Source: Pseudomonadota bacterium
GTDB lineage: Bacteria > Pseudomonadota > Gammaproteobacteria > Steroidobacterales > Steroidobacteraceae
Reading direction: 5' to 3'
Length of the DNA stretch: 31,363 nt
NCBI GenBank assembly: GCA_023391335.1
Contig: JAEWBG010000009.1
Location: forward strand, 1-31,363
The translations under genes were made by a program, and so were the position numbers. The notes under the pieces are model-generated. The model ran no database searches and was not told the DNA's origin. It saw nothing but the letters and a program-made list of their open reading frames with translations. Shown piece by piece: positions 8,318 to 17,826 of the stretch. Position 1 is the stretch's first letter; each line of letters starts with the position of its first letter.

Positions 8318-8424
8318 TGCTGTTACCCTCGTAAAGGCTGTTGGCGGTTGCCGCCCGCCGATCTTGCCAGAGCAAGAAGCTTCTGTCGTCGATAACTCTT
8401 TACGACTGAGATCTGCGTTCGATC

Positions 8425-9594
8425 ATGACTGACGGGTCGCATTCGCAAATCCAAGCGGGCCTGGCACTACTACGCTATTTAACAGTGCCGCTACGCGCCG
8501 CATCCTTAGTGCTGATCGTGTTGTTCTCCTTTCTTCTGGTGATCGCCCTGTCCGGCGGGCTGCTGGGCATTCCTCTGGCCTTCATCGTGCTGTCCTGGTT
8601 CTTTAAGTATGGCTTCGCTTTGTTGGATAGCGTCGCGAACGGCAGCCGAGAGCCGCCGGTGCTTTCCTATGAAATGGTGAATCCGCTGAACGAGCAGCGG
8701 CCATTGGCACTGGCAGTACTCGTGGCCGGCGGCTACGTGGGTTCGACGCTCGTGGCGGCGCATTTCGGTCGCACAGCAGGTCACGCGGTACTCGTTGCGA
8801 TTGCGGTCGTGCTGCCCGCGATCATCGCGGTGTACGCGGCGGGGGACGATCCATTCGAAGCATTGAACCCGATCGCATGGCTCAGGCTCATTCGGCGGAC
8901 GGCGTTTGGCTACCTGATTCTGCTGGCGCTCGCCGTTTGCATCATGTGGCTCGGCGCAGTGACGTTGGTGCCGGAAGCAGAATTGCCGCGCGCCATCTAT
9001 TTGCGGCTGCCGGAGTCGGTGCGATTGGCATTCGCCATGTATGGGTGGCTAGCAATCTTCGCGCTCATCGGTGCGCTGCTATTCGAACATCGCCTGCACC
9101 TCGGTTTCGAACCGGTGAATTCGCCTGAACGTCACCAAGCTCGCGCGGACGGCGAATTGGAGCGCAAGCGCCAAGCCGCGATCGATCGTGTCTTTGCTGA
9201 ATATCGAGGCGGCTCGCTGGCAAATGCCTGGGACACCGCGTTGGCCTACGCGAATGCCCAACCGGATGCGTCGCTCGAGATGTTGTGGATGTATCAGCGC
9301 GCGAAATCGTGGCCGGACCAACGACTTGCCAATCGCTTCGCTCGAGAACTGGTGCCGACAATGCTTGCTGCCAGGCGAACCGGAGAGGCGCTCGACATCG
9401 TTCGCGAGCGCTTGAATTCTTCGGCTCACTTTCAACTTGCCGATGGCAAAGATCTGGTGTCGCTGGCTCAGCTCGCGAAACTTGCCGGACATCGAGTCAC
9501 GGCGCGCCAGTTGATTGAGATATTCGAGCGGGACTTTCCGGAACATCCGGACCGAAGCGTCGCGCGGCGCCTGCAGGACGAATTGCAGAGTTGA
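8425..9594 (+). CDS. Multi-pass membrane protein with C-terminal TPR-like helical domain
   Basis: This encodes 389 residues. The first ~225 contain about six hydrophobic helices, including LVLIVLFSFLLVIALSGGLL near residue 33, a second around IPLAFIVLSWFFKYGFALL, and later ones around VLVAIAVVLPAIIAVYA, YLILLALAVCIMWLGAV and MYGWLAIFALIGALLF. After a charged linker rich in Arg and Glu (near 235-255) the final 130 residues look like helical repeats: a pattern of ALAYANAQPDASLEML, RTGEALDIVRERL and GHRVTARQLIEIF resembles TPR-type packing. The family is not recognised by name; the N-terminal part resembles DUF4013-like membrane domains only loosely. It stands alone on the plus strand, convergent with the SMP-30-like gene. 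Function is unknown; a membrane-anchored scaffold is plausible. Confidence 0.82.
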   Translation: MTDGSHSQIQAGLALLRYLTVPLRAASLVLIVLFSFLLVIALSGGLLGIPLAFIVLSWFFKYGFALLDSVANGSREPPVLSYEMVNPLNEQRPLALAVLVAGGYVGSTLVAAHFGRTAGHAVLVAIAVVLPAIIAVYAAGDDPFEALNPIAWLRLIRRTAFGYLILLALAVCIMWLGAVTLVPEAELPRAIYLRLPESVRLAFAMYGWLAIFALIGALLFEHRLHLGFEPVNSPERHQARADGELERKRQAAIDRVFAEYRGGSLANAWDTALAYANAQPDASLEMLWMYQRAKSWPDQRLANRFARELVPTMLAARRTGEALDIVRERLNSSAHFQLADGKDLVSLAQLAKLAGHRVTARQLIEIFERDFPEHPDRSVARRLQDELQS

Positions 9595-9672
9595 TGCAGC
9601 GTTCCTGTTTTTGGATCGCGTCGAAGCGCCACCGCTGGAGGCACAGCGCACCTCCAGCAGCGTCGATCAGGC

Positions 9673-10506
9673 CTATTTCAGCTCGTATGCAGTGACGGTG
9701 TTTTTGAAGAAAGTCGGCACGAATACGAGGTGATGTTGCGCGTCGTAGCCGATATCGGCCGAGTTGATCTTCTGATCGCGAGTGTCGAGCATCACTTCGG
9801 GCGCGCCGTGCGCGGGCACGTAGTAGATGATGCCCTCCCAGCACGTCACGACGAAGTCCGTGCCATTCACGCGCTCGAGACCATCGGCGTTACCCGCGAA
9901 CCCTTCCGCCAACTTCGTTCGCGTGTGTTCATTTTCGATTTGGTACAGCGCGTGGTCATCCAGTAAGAACAACTTGCCGCCTCGCGCGTAGACGCCGTTT
10001 GGGCCGCCTAAGCCTTTGAACAGGGTTTCGGGCTTGCCGTTCTTGATGGCGTGCAGTTTCTGGGTCAAAGAATCGGTCACGTACACCGTTCCGTTCTCGC
10101 TCACGGCGATGTCGTTGAGCCCTTTCGCGCCCGGAACCTTGATGTGAGCGACGATCGCGCCTTTGTTGATATCGATCACGGCCACTTCATCGAGATCGGC
10201 TGCATAGATCCGGTCCCCTGATAGGCCCAATCCTTTCGGTGCGCGCAGCCCTTTTACCCACTCTGCAGCCACAATCTTGCCATCGGTTGAGACCTTCGCG
10301 ATGGAGCCCTTGCCGTCATCTTTCCAAGGCTCGCCATCCACGTTCGAGACGTAAAGAATATTGCGTTTGCCATCGAACAGCACCGACTCCGGGATCTTAA
10401 GCGCCGACTCGGTTTCCCATTTCTTCGTCAACGAATGAGTGGCCGCGCCGAGCGCGCCCTGGGCGATCAGCGAGCTCGCGGCCAAAGCCAAAATCTTGCG
10501 TTTCAT
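9673..10506 (-). CDS. Secreted SMP-30/gluconolactonase-like beta-propeller protein
   Basis: This encodes 277 residues. The start at 10506 is preferred because AAAGGAGA lies about six bases upstream and it opens a signal peptide ending near ALGAA; the upstream in-frame extension has no such features. The mature part shows repeated propeller blades: ESVLFDGKRNILYVSNVDG, APKGLGLSGDRIYAADLDEVAVID, GLNDIAVSENGTVYVTDS, LGGPNGVYARGGKLFLLDD and the last blade NSADIGYDAQHHLVFVP. This is typical of SMP-30/LRE/NHL-type six-bladed propellers. The metal-binding acidic residues of true gluconolactonases cannot be confirmed by eye, so the substrate is unknown; periplasmic location is likely. It is divergent from the hybrid kinase gene, with a 211-bp shared promoter region. 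Confidence 0.85.
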   Translation of the reverse strand: MKRKILALAASSLIAQGALGAATHSLTKKWETESALKIPESVLFDGKRNILYVSNVDGEPWKDDGKGSIAKVSTDGKIVAAEWVKGLRAPKGLGLSGDRIYAADLDEVAVIDINKGAIVAHIKVPGAKGLNDIAVSENGTVYVTDSLTQKLHAIKNGKPETLFKGLGGPNGVYARGGKLFLLDDHALYQIENEHTRTKLAEGFAGNADGLERVNGTDFVVTCWEGIIYYVPAHGAPEVMLDTRDQKINSADIGYDAQHHLVFVPTFFKNTVTAYELK

Positions 10507-10717
10507 TGCGTCTCCTTTTGCGATCGTGAATAACGACGGTGTGCTTCTGCAGGTAGGGTCAGGAAAGGTGAGTCGCATCATAGGCCGGGATTGCTGGGTG
10601 ACAAGCTCGCCTGACCCTTCTAAACACGCCCCTGGGGCTGGATTCCGCGGCAAAAACGGCAGACACTTCGCCAGCCTTAGCGGCGCCTTTCACCCAACGA
10701 ACAACAATGGCGGCTGA

Positions 10718-12985
10718 ATGGATATGACGTCCTCTGGTCAGGCGAAGCGAAGCTCGCACCGTGCCGGGCTCATGGCGCTTCGGGCCGCGTTGATAACCAT
10801 CCTCGGTTTCGAACTGGTGCGATTGTTCCTGTTCTCGAAGATGTCGGCCGCTCAGCAGCACTGGGCCGTCGTCGCGTTTATCGCCCTAGCTGCTCTGATC
10901 GCTTGGCTGATGACGCGGTTGACGACGCAAGCGGTCCCTGCATCCGTCAACGATAAGGATTCGACGCGCGAGCAGAACATGCTACGCACGCTCATCGACA
11001 GCATCCCGGACTTCATTTACGCGAAGGATGTGCAGTGCCGATTTCTCATCGCCAACGAGGCATGCGGACGCATCATCGGCCGGCGCGCAGCAGAGCTGAT
11101 CGGTAAAAGCGATTTCGACTTCTACCCGCGTGAGCTTGCGCAAGAATTTTATGACGATGAGCAGAAAGTGATTCGCTCCGGCGAAGCCCTCGTCAATCGT
11201 CAGGAAATGGTCGTCGATCTCGAAGGGAATCGCTTCAATATTTTGACCACCAAAGTTCCGTTGCGAGATGCGGACGGGCGCGTGATCGGCATCATGGGTG
11301 TCGGTCGCAACATCACCGAGCGCGTCAAAGCCGAAGAGGATCTGAGGGCTGCACGCGCAGCGGCGGAATCCGCAAACAAAGCCAAGAGCGAATTTTTGGC
11401 CAACATGAGCCATGAGATTCGCACGCCGATGAATGGCGTGATCGGCATGAGCGAGTTGTTGCTGGATGCGGAACTCGGCAGCGTAGAACGCGAATACGCC
11501 GAAACGATTCGCGATTGCGGCCGTGCATTGCTCACCGTCATCAACGACATTCTCGATTTTTCGAAGATCGAGGCGGGTAAGCTCGAACTCGAAAAGATCG
11601 ATATGGATCTGCGCGATGCGCTTCGAGATGTTGCTCGCGTGCTGGCCATTCAGGCGCATGCCAAAGGGCTCGAGCTCACGATGAACATCGATCCGCGCGT
11701 GCCGGAAATGGTCCGCGGCGATCCGGGTCGTCTACGCCAAGTACTGCTCAACCTGGGCGGCAACGCCGTGAAGTTCACTCAGAGCGGAGAGATCTCGCTC
11801 GAGATTCAATTGCTGCAAACCGATGAATCGGGAACCCTCGTGCGCTGCGAAGTGCGCGATACCGGCGTCGGCATTCCAAAGGGGCGCGTCGAGTCCCTGT
11901 TCCAGCCGTTTACGCAGGTCGATGCATCCACCACGCGCCGCTTCGGCGGCACGGGCCTGGGTCTTTCCATCGTGCGCAAGCTCGTCGAACTCATGGGCGG
12001 TGAGACGGGAGTGGAAAGCGAGGAGGGCAAGGGTTCGCGGTTCTGGTTCACCGCACGCTTCGCAGTCTCGACCTCGAGCGGTCCGAAACTGCATCGTGTC
12101 GCGCCGGCGGCGTTGCACAACCGCCGCGTCTTGGTCGTCGACGACAACGCAACCAACCGCCGACTATTGGCGCTACAGCTCGAGCAGTGCGGCATCTCGG
12201 CCGCGCTGACCAGCTCTGCTCACGAAGCGCTCGAAACAATGCGAGAGGCCTGCGCAGAGAGCCGCCCATTCGAAATCGCACTGGTCGATCACGACATGCC
12301 CGACTGCAACGGTGCGCAGCTCGGTCAACAAATCAACGGCGATCCGCAATTGAAGAGCACGCGGCTCATCCTGCTCACCTCGTCGGGATTGCGAGGCGAC
12401 GCGTTGCGGTTTGCGCAGCTCGGTTTCGCGGGATACTTGCTGAAGCCGGTCGCGCAGAACGATCTATTCGACTGCTTGATGGTGGTTTTGGGAAGCCAGG
12501 CGGAGGATTGGCACAGCCAAACACAGCCAATCGTGACGCGCCACGAGTTGCGTGCGTTGCGCAATCGCGAAGAGCAGAAGCGGATCCTCTTAGCCGAGGA
12601 CGTGGTCGTGAATCAAAAAGTCGCCAGCCGCATGGTGGAAAAGCTGGGCTATACCGTTGAGGTCGTGGCAAATGGACGCGAGGCAATCGTGGCGTGGGAA
12701 ACGGGGCGTTACGATTTGATCCTGATGGATTGCCAAATGCCGGAGGTGGACGGCTATGAAGCAACCCGTGAAATTCGCAGTCGCGAACGCGGTGACCAGC
12801 ACATTCCGATCATCGCGCTCACTGCGAATGCGATGAAGGGCGCAGCGGAACACTGTATCGAGGCAGGCATGGATGCGCATCTTTCCAAGCCGATCGATCG
12901 CGATGCGTTGCAGGATTGTTTGCGGCGATTTCTTAGCGATTTGACGCCGCAGCCTCAGCAGAGCGAGGAATCCCCTTCACTCTAG
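10718..12985 (+). CDS. Hybrid sensor histidine kinase with two receiver domains
   Basis: This encodes 755 residues. Two N-terminal membrane helices (near 22-40 and 47-65) leave almost no periplasmic domain. A PAS domain follows (about 85-210, from RTLIDSIPDFIYAKD to GVGRNITER). The HisKA domain carries phospho-acceptor His232 in NMSHEIRTPMNG. The HATPase domain shows the N-box NLGGNAVKFT, DTGVGIP and GGTGLGLSIV. Two receiver domains follow: the first with VDDN and acceptor Asp524 in LVDHDMPDCNG, the second with LAED, Asp671 in LMDCQMPEVDG and SKP. No C-terminal HPt domain is present, so phosphorelay needs a separate HPt protein. The sensing input is probably cytoplasmic or membrane-derived. 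Its end overlaps the convergent kinase gene by 9 bases. The start has no strong ribosome site; the internal ATG at 10724 is an alternative. Confidence 0.94.
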   Translation: MDMTSSGQAKRSSHRAGLMALRAALITILGFELVRLFLFSKMSAAQQHWAVVAFIALAALIAWLMTRLTTQAVPASVNDKDSTREQNMLRTLIDSIPDFIYAKDVQCRFLIANEACGRIIGRRAAELIGKSDFDFYPRELAQEFYDDEQKVIRSGEALVNRQEMVVDLEGNRFNILTTKVPLRDADGRVIGIMGVGRNITERVKAEEDLRAARAAAESANKAKSEFLANMSHEIRTPMNGVIGMSELLLDAELGSVEREYAETIRDCGRALLTVINDILDFSKIEAGKLELEKIDMDLRDALRDVARVLAIQAHAKGLELTMNIDPRVPEMVRGDPGRLRQVLLNLGGNAVKFTQSGEISLEIQLLQTDESGTLVRCEVRDTGVGIPKGRVESLFQPFTQVDASTTRRFGGTGLGLSIVRKLVELMGGETGVESEEGKGSRFWFTARFAVSTSSGPKLHRVAPAALHNRRVLVVDDNATNRRLLALQLEQCGISAALTSSAHEALETMREACAESRPFEIALVDHDMPDCNGAQLGQQINGDPQLKSTRLILLTSSGLRGDALRFAQLGFAGYLLKPVAQNDLFDCLMVVLGSQAEDWHSQTQPIVTRHELRALRNREEQKRILLAEDVVVNQKVASRMVEKLGYTVEVVANGREAIVAWETGRYDLILMDCQMPEVDGYEATREIRSRERGDQHIPIIALTANAMKGAAEHCIEAGMDAHLSKPIDRDALQDCLRRFLSDLTPQPQQSEESPSL

Positions 12986-15208
12986 CGGCAGTTCCAGATA
13001 GAAGGTTGCCCCTTCTCCGGGACTGCTTTGCGCCCACAACTGTCCGTGCATGCGCTGTGCCGCTTTGCGCGCCAGTGCGAGTCCAATTCCAGTCCCTTCG
13101 TATTCTTCGACGCGATGCAGGCGCTGGAAGATGCGGAATATTTGATCGTGATAGGCCTGATCGAAACCGACGCCGTTGTCTTTCACCCAGATTGTCAGGT
13201 GCTTATCGGCAACTTTGCCGCCGATGTCGATCGTCGGATCGGCCACGTGACGGGTGAACTTGATGGCATTTTCGATCAAGTTGCGCATGACCATCGCGAG
13301 ACCTTCGCGGTCGACATTCAGGATTGCCTCAGGAATCTCACAAGTGAGGGCGATGCCGCGATTGCGGATTTCGTCCTGACGTTCGCCCAAGATTTCCTCG
13401 ATCAAATCGCGCGCTGCGACGCTAGCGCTGTGAAGCTCTCTGCGCTCGATGCGCGAATACGCGAGCAATCCGTCGATGAGGGCAGCCATCTGCAAGGCTC
13501 CGCGTCGCACGCGCTGGACGTAGCCTTGTTCCGTCGGCGTCAATTTGTCCGCAGTGCTCTCGACCAGCAAGTGACTAAACCCATCGATCGCGCGTAGAGG
13601 GGTCTTCAAATCGTGCGATACCGCGTACGCGAAACTCTCCAGCTCCCGATACGCCTCTTGCAGTTGGCCTGCGCGTTCTTGAACGCGCTGCTCGAGTTCC
13701 TCGGCCAATTCGCGATATCGCGATTCGCTTTCGCGCAGTGCAGCTTCGAGTTGCTTATGGCGGGTGATGTCCAGGTGCGAGCCGGAGAGATACTTCGGTT
13801 TGCCATCCGTGCCCGACACGACTGACGCTTGCGTAAGCATCCATCGATAAGATCCGTCGCGATGGCGCAAACGCACCTCGGTTTCAAAATCTTCCCACGG
13901 CTGCTCGAGATATTTCTGCGTGATCATCAACACGCGCTCGCGATCTTCGGGATGCAGACGGTCGCGGAACTCTTCGAACGAGTTGCCGACCTCCTCATCG
14001 CGAAACCCGAGCTGACGCTTCCACTGCGCGTTGTACTTGACGTGATTGGTCGCCAAATCCCGTTGCCATAGGCCTACGTTTCCGGCGGCGGCGGTCAGCC
14101 GCAGGCTTTCCTCCGTATCGCGCAGTTCTTCGCGCGTGCGCCGCAGCCGAACTCGGGCACGTTCGAGTTCGCTGCTGGTGCTGCTCAATCGCGCTTGCAG
14201 CGTGCGCTCTCGCAAGTAAACCCAACTTTCGCGCGCGGCTAGTAGAAGTGCGAACAGCGCGAGTAGGGCGCCGTTGATCGCCAGAACTTCCGTGCTCAGT
14301 TGAGTGTGAAAAGCGAAGCCCGCCGCCACGATCACGAGCAAAAGAAATCCGGGCAAAAGCGCCTCGACCCAGCGTTCGGCAGCAAGCACTCGCGCGGCGT
14401 GCATGTGCGGCGTGCCCTTGCGGTCCCGCAGAAACTCCTGCGCCGCCCAGCACTGCACCCCGAATGCCGCCATCCACGCAATGTTCAGAAAATCGGCAGC
14501 GCCGTAATCGCCGACGATGAGATTGTGGATGTAGCCGATGGACGCGCAGGCGTGTAGAGCAACCGCTAGGACCAGTAGCACCAAGGGAATGCCCAAGGTG
14601 CCCCAGCGATAGGACCACAAGAAATAGATCGCGCAGATGAAGGCTAGCGACGTGACGATCGACTCGATCAACGCCACTGCGATGAACTGACTCGACTCCC
14701 TGCTATGCAGGATGGGTTCGAGTACCGAGGTGACGAACACAGCCGCGAAACTGCAAACGATCAGGCCAAGGTTGCCGCTGCTGCGCGTCGTGAGCCGCTT
14801 GCCTTGACGTGGATCGCGAAACGCGAACATCGCCATGACCGCGAACACGCCAAAGCTCGTGTAGAAGAAGTCGGAGAGATCTGGGAACGGGACGACTCTG
14901 CCGGTGATGAGTTCGTTCCAATCCCATAGGAGTTGACCGGTCCACCATGCCAGGCAGGCGCCTCCCAGCAGGCCCCAACCGATCTTCAAGCGGCCTGTCG
15001 CGACGCGAGCGGCGGCTAGACTCCACACCGCGCCTAACAAAGAGCTGAGTGTCCACGCGGCATCCGTGAGCCAGATCACCGCACGTTCGCTAACCCAACC
15101 GCCGTAGACTGTCGACGAGTAGAAAATCAATGCAAGCAGCCAGGCTGCAGGCAGGCTCCATCGCTTCCACGGACGCTCTAGTGCGACGCTGCTGCGCACT
15201 TGCGCCAT
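12977..15208 (-). CDS. Membrane sensor histidine kinase with PAS domain
   Basis: This encodes 743 residues. The first ~330 form about nine membrane helices, like a MASE-type integral sensor domain, with WW and DW motifs at helix ends. A short coiled coil (ELERARVRLRRTREELRDTEE) leads into a PAS_3/PAC domain (about 365-480, with GLWQRDLATN and GSHLDITRHK). A second coiled coil precedes the kinase core. The HisKA His532 lies in AVSHDLKTPLRAIDGFSH, the phytochrome-like type. The ATPase domain has NLIENAIKF, DNGVGFD and GTGIGLALARK. There is no receiver domain and no response regulator in the window, so it is an orphan kinase. It is convergent with, and overlaps, the hybrid kinase gene, which may reflect antisense coupling of their mRNA ends. 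The ligand is unknown. Confidence 0.93.
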   Translation of the reverse strand: MAQVRSSVALERPWKRWSLPAAWLLALIFYSSTVYGGWVSERAVIWLTDAAWTLSSLLGAVWSLAAARVATGRLKIGWGLLGGACLAWWTGQLLWDWNELITGRVVPFPDLSDFFYTSFGVFAVMAMFAFRDPRQGKRLTTRSSGNLGLIVCSFAAVFVTSVLEPILHSRESSQFIAVALIESIVTSLAFICAIYFLWSYRWGTLGIPLVLLVLAVALHACASIGYIHNLIVGDYGAADFLNIAWMAAFGVQCWAAQEFLRDRKGTPHMHAARVLAAERWVEALLPGFLLLVIVAAGFAFHTQLSTEVLAINGALLALFALLLAARESWVYLRERTLQARLSSTSSELERARVRLRRTREELRDTEESLRLTAAAGNVGLWQRDLATNHVKYNAQWKRQLGFRDEEVGNSFEEFRDRLHPEDRERVLMITQKYLEQPWEDFETEVRLRHRDGSYRWMLTQASVVSGTDGKPKYLSGSHLDITRHKQLEAALRESESRYRELAEELEQRVQERAGQLQEAYRELESFAYAVSHDLKTPLRAIDGFSHLLVESTADKLTPTEQGYVQRVRRGALQMAALIDGLLAYSRIERRELHSASVAARDLIEEILGERQDEIRNRGIALTCEIPEAILNVDREGLAMVMRNLIENAIKFTRHVADPTIDIGGKVADKHLTIWVKDNGVGFDQAYHDQIFRIFQRLHRVEEYEGTGIGLALARKAAQRMHGQLWAQSSPGEGATFYLELPLE

Positions 15209-15308
15209 TCTTATTACCCCGGCAATGAGATGCGCGGGATTAAGCAGTACGAAACCCTACATGGGCAATGTGGCGGCGCCTGATTCGGATAGTGCCTGGC
15301 CGCTGCGA

Positions 15309-15336
15309 AAGCACCGAACCCGTAGGCTCGGTGCTT
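15309..15336 (-). terminator. Hairpin after the CHRD-cytochrome lipoprotein gene
   Basis: A 9-bp perfect stem (AAGCACCGA paired with TCGGTGCTT), extended by two more pairs across one mismatch to a CGTA tetraloop, lies 12 bases beyond the stop of the CHRD gene. A U-tract is missing, so termination may be partial. It separates this gene from the kinase gene downstream. Confidence 0.65.
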
Positions 15337-15348
15337 GGTTGCACGGTA

Positions 15349-16848
15349 CTAGTTGTTAGGTGCGCCGTCGTTGATCCAGGCTTTGACCTTATCGATCGTG
15401 GCCTGATCCAAGAACGGTCCGCCGAATGGCATCCGAGCACCGGTGATGCCGGCCGCGCCTTCCAGCTTGCGAATGACATAGCTGTTGTCTGGATCGTTTG
15501 GCTTCACGCGTTGCAGGGTTCCCTGCTCGCTGCTTGCAACACCCACCAATGCCGCAAAAGTAGCAGCGGCATTGCTCAGATTCATCGAACCAGGAAGGTT
15601 CGCGCCGCCGCCGGTGTGGCAGCTTGAGCATCGTGGGCCAAAGATCTCATCCTGCAGCTCAGAAAGTTTGGGCGCCGGCGGAGGCGGAGGTGTGGTCGTT
15701 GGATTGGGCACGAACTGGCCGCGAATCGCACCATCCGGCGAGCCAGGCGTGTGCACGTCCACATACCAGTTGTTGCCGTCGAACTGATCCTGATCGGCGC
15801 TCGTGATGGGCTTCTCGTCGGCAGACCAGTGAGCCGCATTCGCAGGGTCCTTGTCCAAAGTAATGAACGCATCGGTCGCATTCGCGCCCGCTGCGGCGAC
15901 GTGAACGTGTGCATCGGTTGCATCATCCGCACCGCTCGTGGTGACGTGCACGGAAGCCAGGCTCTCGCCCTTATTCAACGTGACCGCTGCGAGCCCTGCC
16001 GCAGTCGTCGTCACCGCGGGAACAACCTGAGTTCCATCCAGCGATGCAAAGACCACTTGGATGTCTTCCGGAATGATCTGCGCACGAATCTCGCCCGTTG
16101 GATACGCAGCGGAGTGCACATTCACGTATAGCTCGCCATCGAGGAGCAAACCGATTTGATCTGCGGTGAGCACATTTGCTGGATCCGGCGTCCAGTGATT
16201 CGCATCCGCTGGATCCTGCATGAACGGCAGCAGCACGCCGCCACTCTCCGCGGCATAGCCCTGATGAATGTGCGCGGCAGTCGCAGCGATGCCGGTCACC
16301 GTGAATCCGCCCGTGACGGCGCCGCTGATCAAATCGAACGTCAGATCGCCTTCGCCCGTTGCGGTGGAGGCAGGCTTCGGGAAGATCTGATCTGCGGAGA
16401 ACGTCACGTGAATCACAGGATGATTGGTTACGGTGAATGTCGTCGCACTGGATGTGGTGACGCTGTTGCTGTTGTCCGTTACTCGCGCGGTCACTTGGTG
16501 ATCTCCATCGGTGACTGCTGAGGTGTCCCAGTCGAACGTGTAAGGTGCGGTGGACGTTGTACCGACAACAGTTCCGTCGACCAAGAATTCAACTGATTTC
16601 ACTCCGCCTGCTGCCGTGACATCCGCGGTGAGCGGAACCGTGCGATTCGCTTTTGTGGATGCGGGCTGCTGCAGCGATACGGTAGGTGGCGCAGGTGCTG
16701 TTGGATTCGTGGGCGGCGTGTATCCGCCTCCACCTCCACTGCCGCCACCGCCGCCCCCGCCATATCCTCCGCCACCGCCGCACGCGGTGAGCGCAAGCGT
16801 CAGCAAGAACGCGGCTCCCCTTCGACTAAAAACATTGTGTTTGCGCAT
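15349..16848 (-). CDS. Lipoprotein with Ig-like, two CHRD and one cytochrome c domain
   Basis: This encodes 499 residues. The signal peptide ends at the lipobox LTAC (Cys23), followed by a Gly-rich linker (24-42). An Ig-like domain spans about 54-140 (PPTVSLQQPAS to ATTFTV, with VEFLVDGTVVGT). Two CHRD domains follow: about 148-258, with AAHIHQG and ELYVNVHSAAYPTGEIRAQI, and about 266-380, with DAHVHVAA and YVDVHTPGSPDGAIRGQF. The last ~100 residues are a c-type cytochrome domain with CSSCH and a distal RMPFGG Met. AGGAAG lies nine bases before the ATG. CHRD domains are often found with exported, surface or extracellular proteins. The cytochrome domain is homologous in layout to that of the divergent neighbour (17004). 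It is likely an outer-membrane redox lipoprotein; the electron partner is unknown. Confidence 0.9.
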   Translation of the reverse strand: MRKHNVFSRRGAAFLLTLALTACGGGGGYGGGGGGGSGGGGGYTPPTNPTAPAPPTVSLQQPASTKANRTVPLTADVTAAGGVKSVEFLVDGTVVGTTSTAPYTFDWDTSAVTDGDHQVTARVTDNSNSVTTSSATTFTVTNHPVIHVTFSADQIFPKPASTATGEGDLTFDLISGAVTGGFTVTGIAATAAHIHQGYAAESGGVLLPFMQDPADANHWTPDPANVLTADQIGLLLDGELYVNVHSAAYPTGEIRAQIIPEDIQVVFASLDGTQVVPAVTTTAAGLAAVTLNKGESLASVHVTTSGADDATDAHVHVAAAGANATDAFITLDKDPANAAHWSADEKPITSADQDQFDGNNWYVDVHTPGSPDGAIRGQFVPNPTTTPPPPPAPKLSELQDEIFGPRCSSCHTGGGANLPGSMNLSNAAATFAALVGVASSEQGTLQRVKPNDPDNSYVIRKLEGAAGITGARMPFGGPFLDQATIDKVKAWINDGAPNN

Positions 16849-17003
16849 GTTGAACTCTTCCTAAAGGATTGATGAGCGAATGCGAGCGATGCATTGACTG
16901 CATGCTTGAGTTCCAACGCTCTATCGGGAAGTTCAACACTGCGCATTGAACCAAACGGCCTGCGCCGCGCACATACCGCTGTCACACAACATGGCGAGAA
17001 AAA
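16849..17003. promoter_or_regulatory. Divergent intergenic promoter region of the haem cluster
   Basis: This 155-base gap separates the two divergently transcribed cytochrome lipoprotein genes and must hold both promoters, which suggests shared control. I could not assign -35/-10 boxes with confidence. Confidence 0.4.
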
Positions 17004-17825
17004 ATGCGTGCGATTGCAGCAATGCTCGGCGCTTGCCTACTAAGCGCGTGCTCCGGAAACGGCAAAGGACTGGACGAGAACGGCCGGCCGGTACAACAGA
17101 CGAGCAACGACGAGCTCACCGCGACATTCGATTCGATTCAACAGCACGTGTTCACGCCGATTTGCACTGCGTGTCACACGGGCTCGACAGCGCCGCTAGG
17201 TTTGCGACTAGATGAAAGTGTTTCGTACGCGATGCTCGTCAATGTTGCGAGTGTCGAAGACCCCACTCTCAAGCGCATCGATCCGGGTGATCCCGATGCG
17301 AGCTACTTGATTCACAAGATCGAAGGCACGGCCTCGGTCGGCGGTCGCATGCCGCTGGGCGGTTCGCCGCTACCGCCAGCGACGATCGCAGTGATTCGGC
17401 AGTGGATCAGCGACGGTGCACAACCTCCGGCCGGTGTCGATCCTCAGCGTCTAAGCAAGTTGTTGCCGGCATGGCCCCCGCAAGATTCACAGATCAAAGC
17501 GCCGCGAGAGCTAATCGTGACTGCTAACGATGCGCTCGATACCACGACCCTTCAGAACAGCATTGAACTCGTTCGTGCCGGCGGTGATGAAGGCTTCAAC
17601 GACGGCAACGAGCAGATCATTCCAGTCGACGCACAAGTGATCACCGCGAATCCGACGGTCATATCGATCACACCGCGCACGCCCTGGGTCGCCGATCTTT
17701 ACGAGTTGCACATCAATGCAGCGGGCTCGGTGCAGATCACGGATCTCTCTGGAAGAGTCGTCGATGGCAATGACGATGCGGTCGCGGGTGGTGAATTTGT
17801 TTTGCGCTTCGCGGTGGAGGAGTGA
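17004..17825 (+). CDS. Monohaem cytochrome c lipoprotein with Ig-like C-terminal domain
   Basis: This encodes 273 residues. The N-terminus is a lipoprotein signal (MRAIAAMLGACLLSACSG, lipobox LSAC). A cytochrome c domain of about 90 residues follows: CTACH haem site near residue 53, DPDASYLIHKIEG, then RMPLGG, whose Met is the probable sixth iron ligand, and IRQWISDGAQ. The same order occurs in the divergent CHRD lipoprotein, so the two haem domains look paralogous. The C-terminal ~100 residues (from about PRELIVTANDAL) read as a beta-sandwich of the SbsA-like Ig type, ending in FVLRFAVEE. Only one base separates its stop from the start of the porin-like haem protein, so the two are co-transcribed and probably work together at the outer membrane, this one as a lipid-anchored electron carrier (inference). 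Confidence 0.9.
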   Translation: MRAIAAMLGACLLSACSGNGKGLDENGRPVQQTSNDELTATFDSIQQHVFTPICTACHTGSTAPLGLRLDESVSYAMLVNVASVEDPTLKRIDPGDPDASYLIHKIEGTASVGGRMPLGGSPLPPATIAVIRQWISDGAQPPAGVDPQRLSKLLPAWPPQDSQIKAPRELIVTANDALDTTTLQNSIELVRAGGDEGFNDGNEQIIPVDAQVITANPTVISITPRTPWVADLYELHINAAGSVQITDLSGRVVDGNDDAVAGGEFVLRFAVEE

Positions 17826-17826
17826 C

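Noticed and set aside
12187..12660. Other-frame ORFs inside the hybrid kinase receiver domains
   Set aside because: The receiver motifs in the main frame are intact, so these are shadows.
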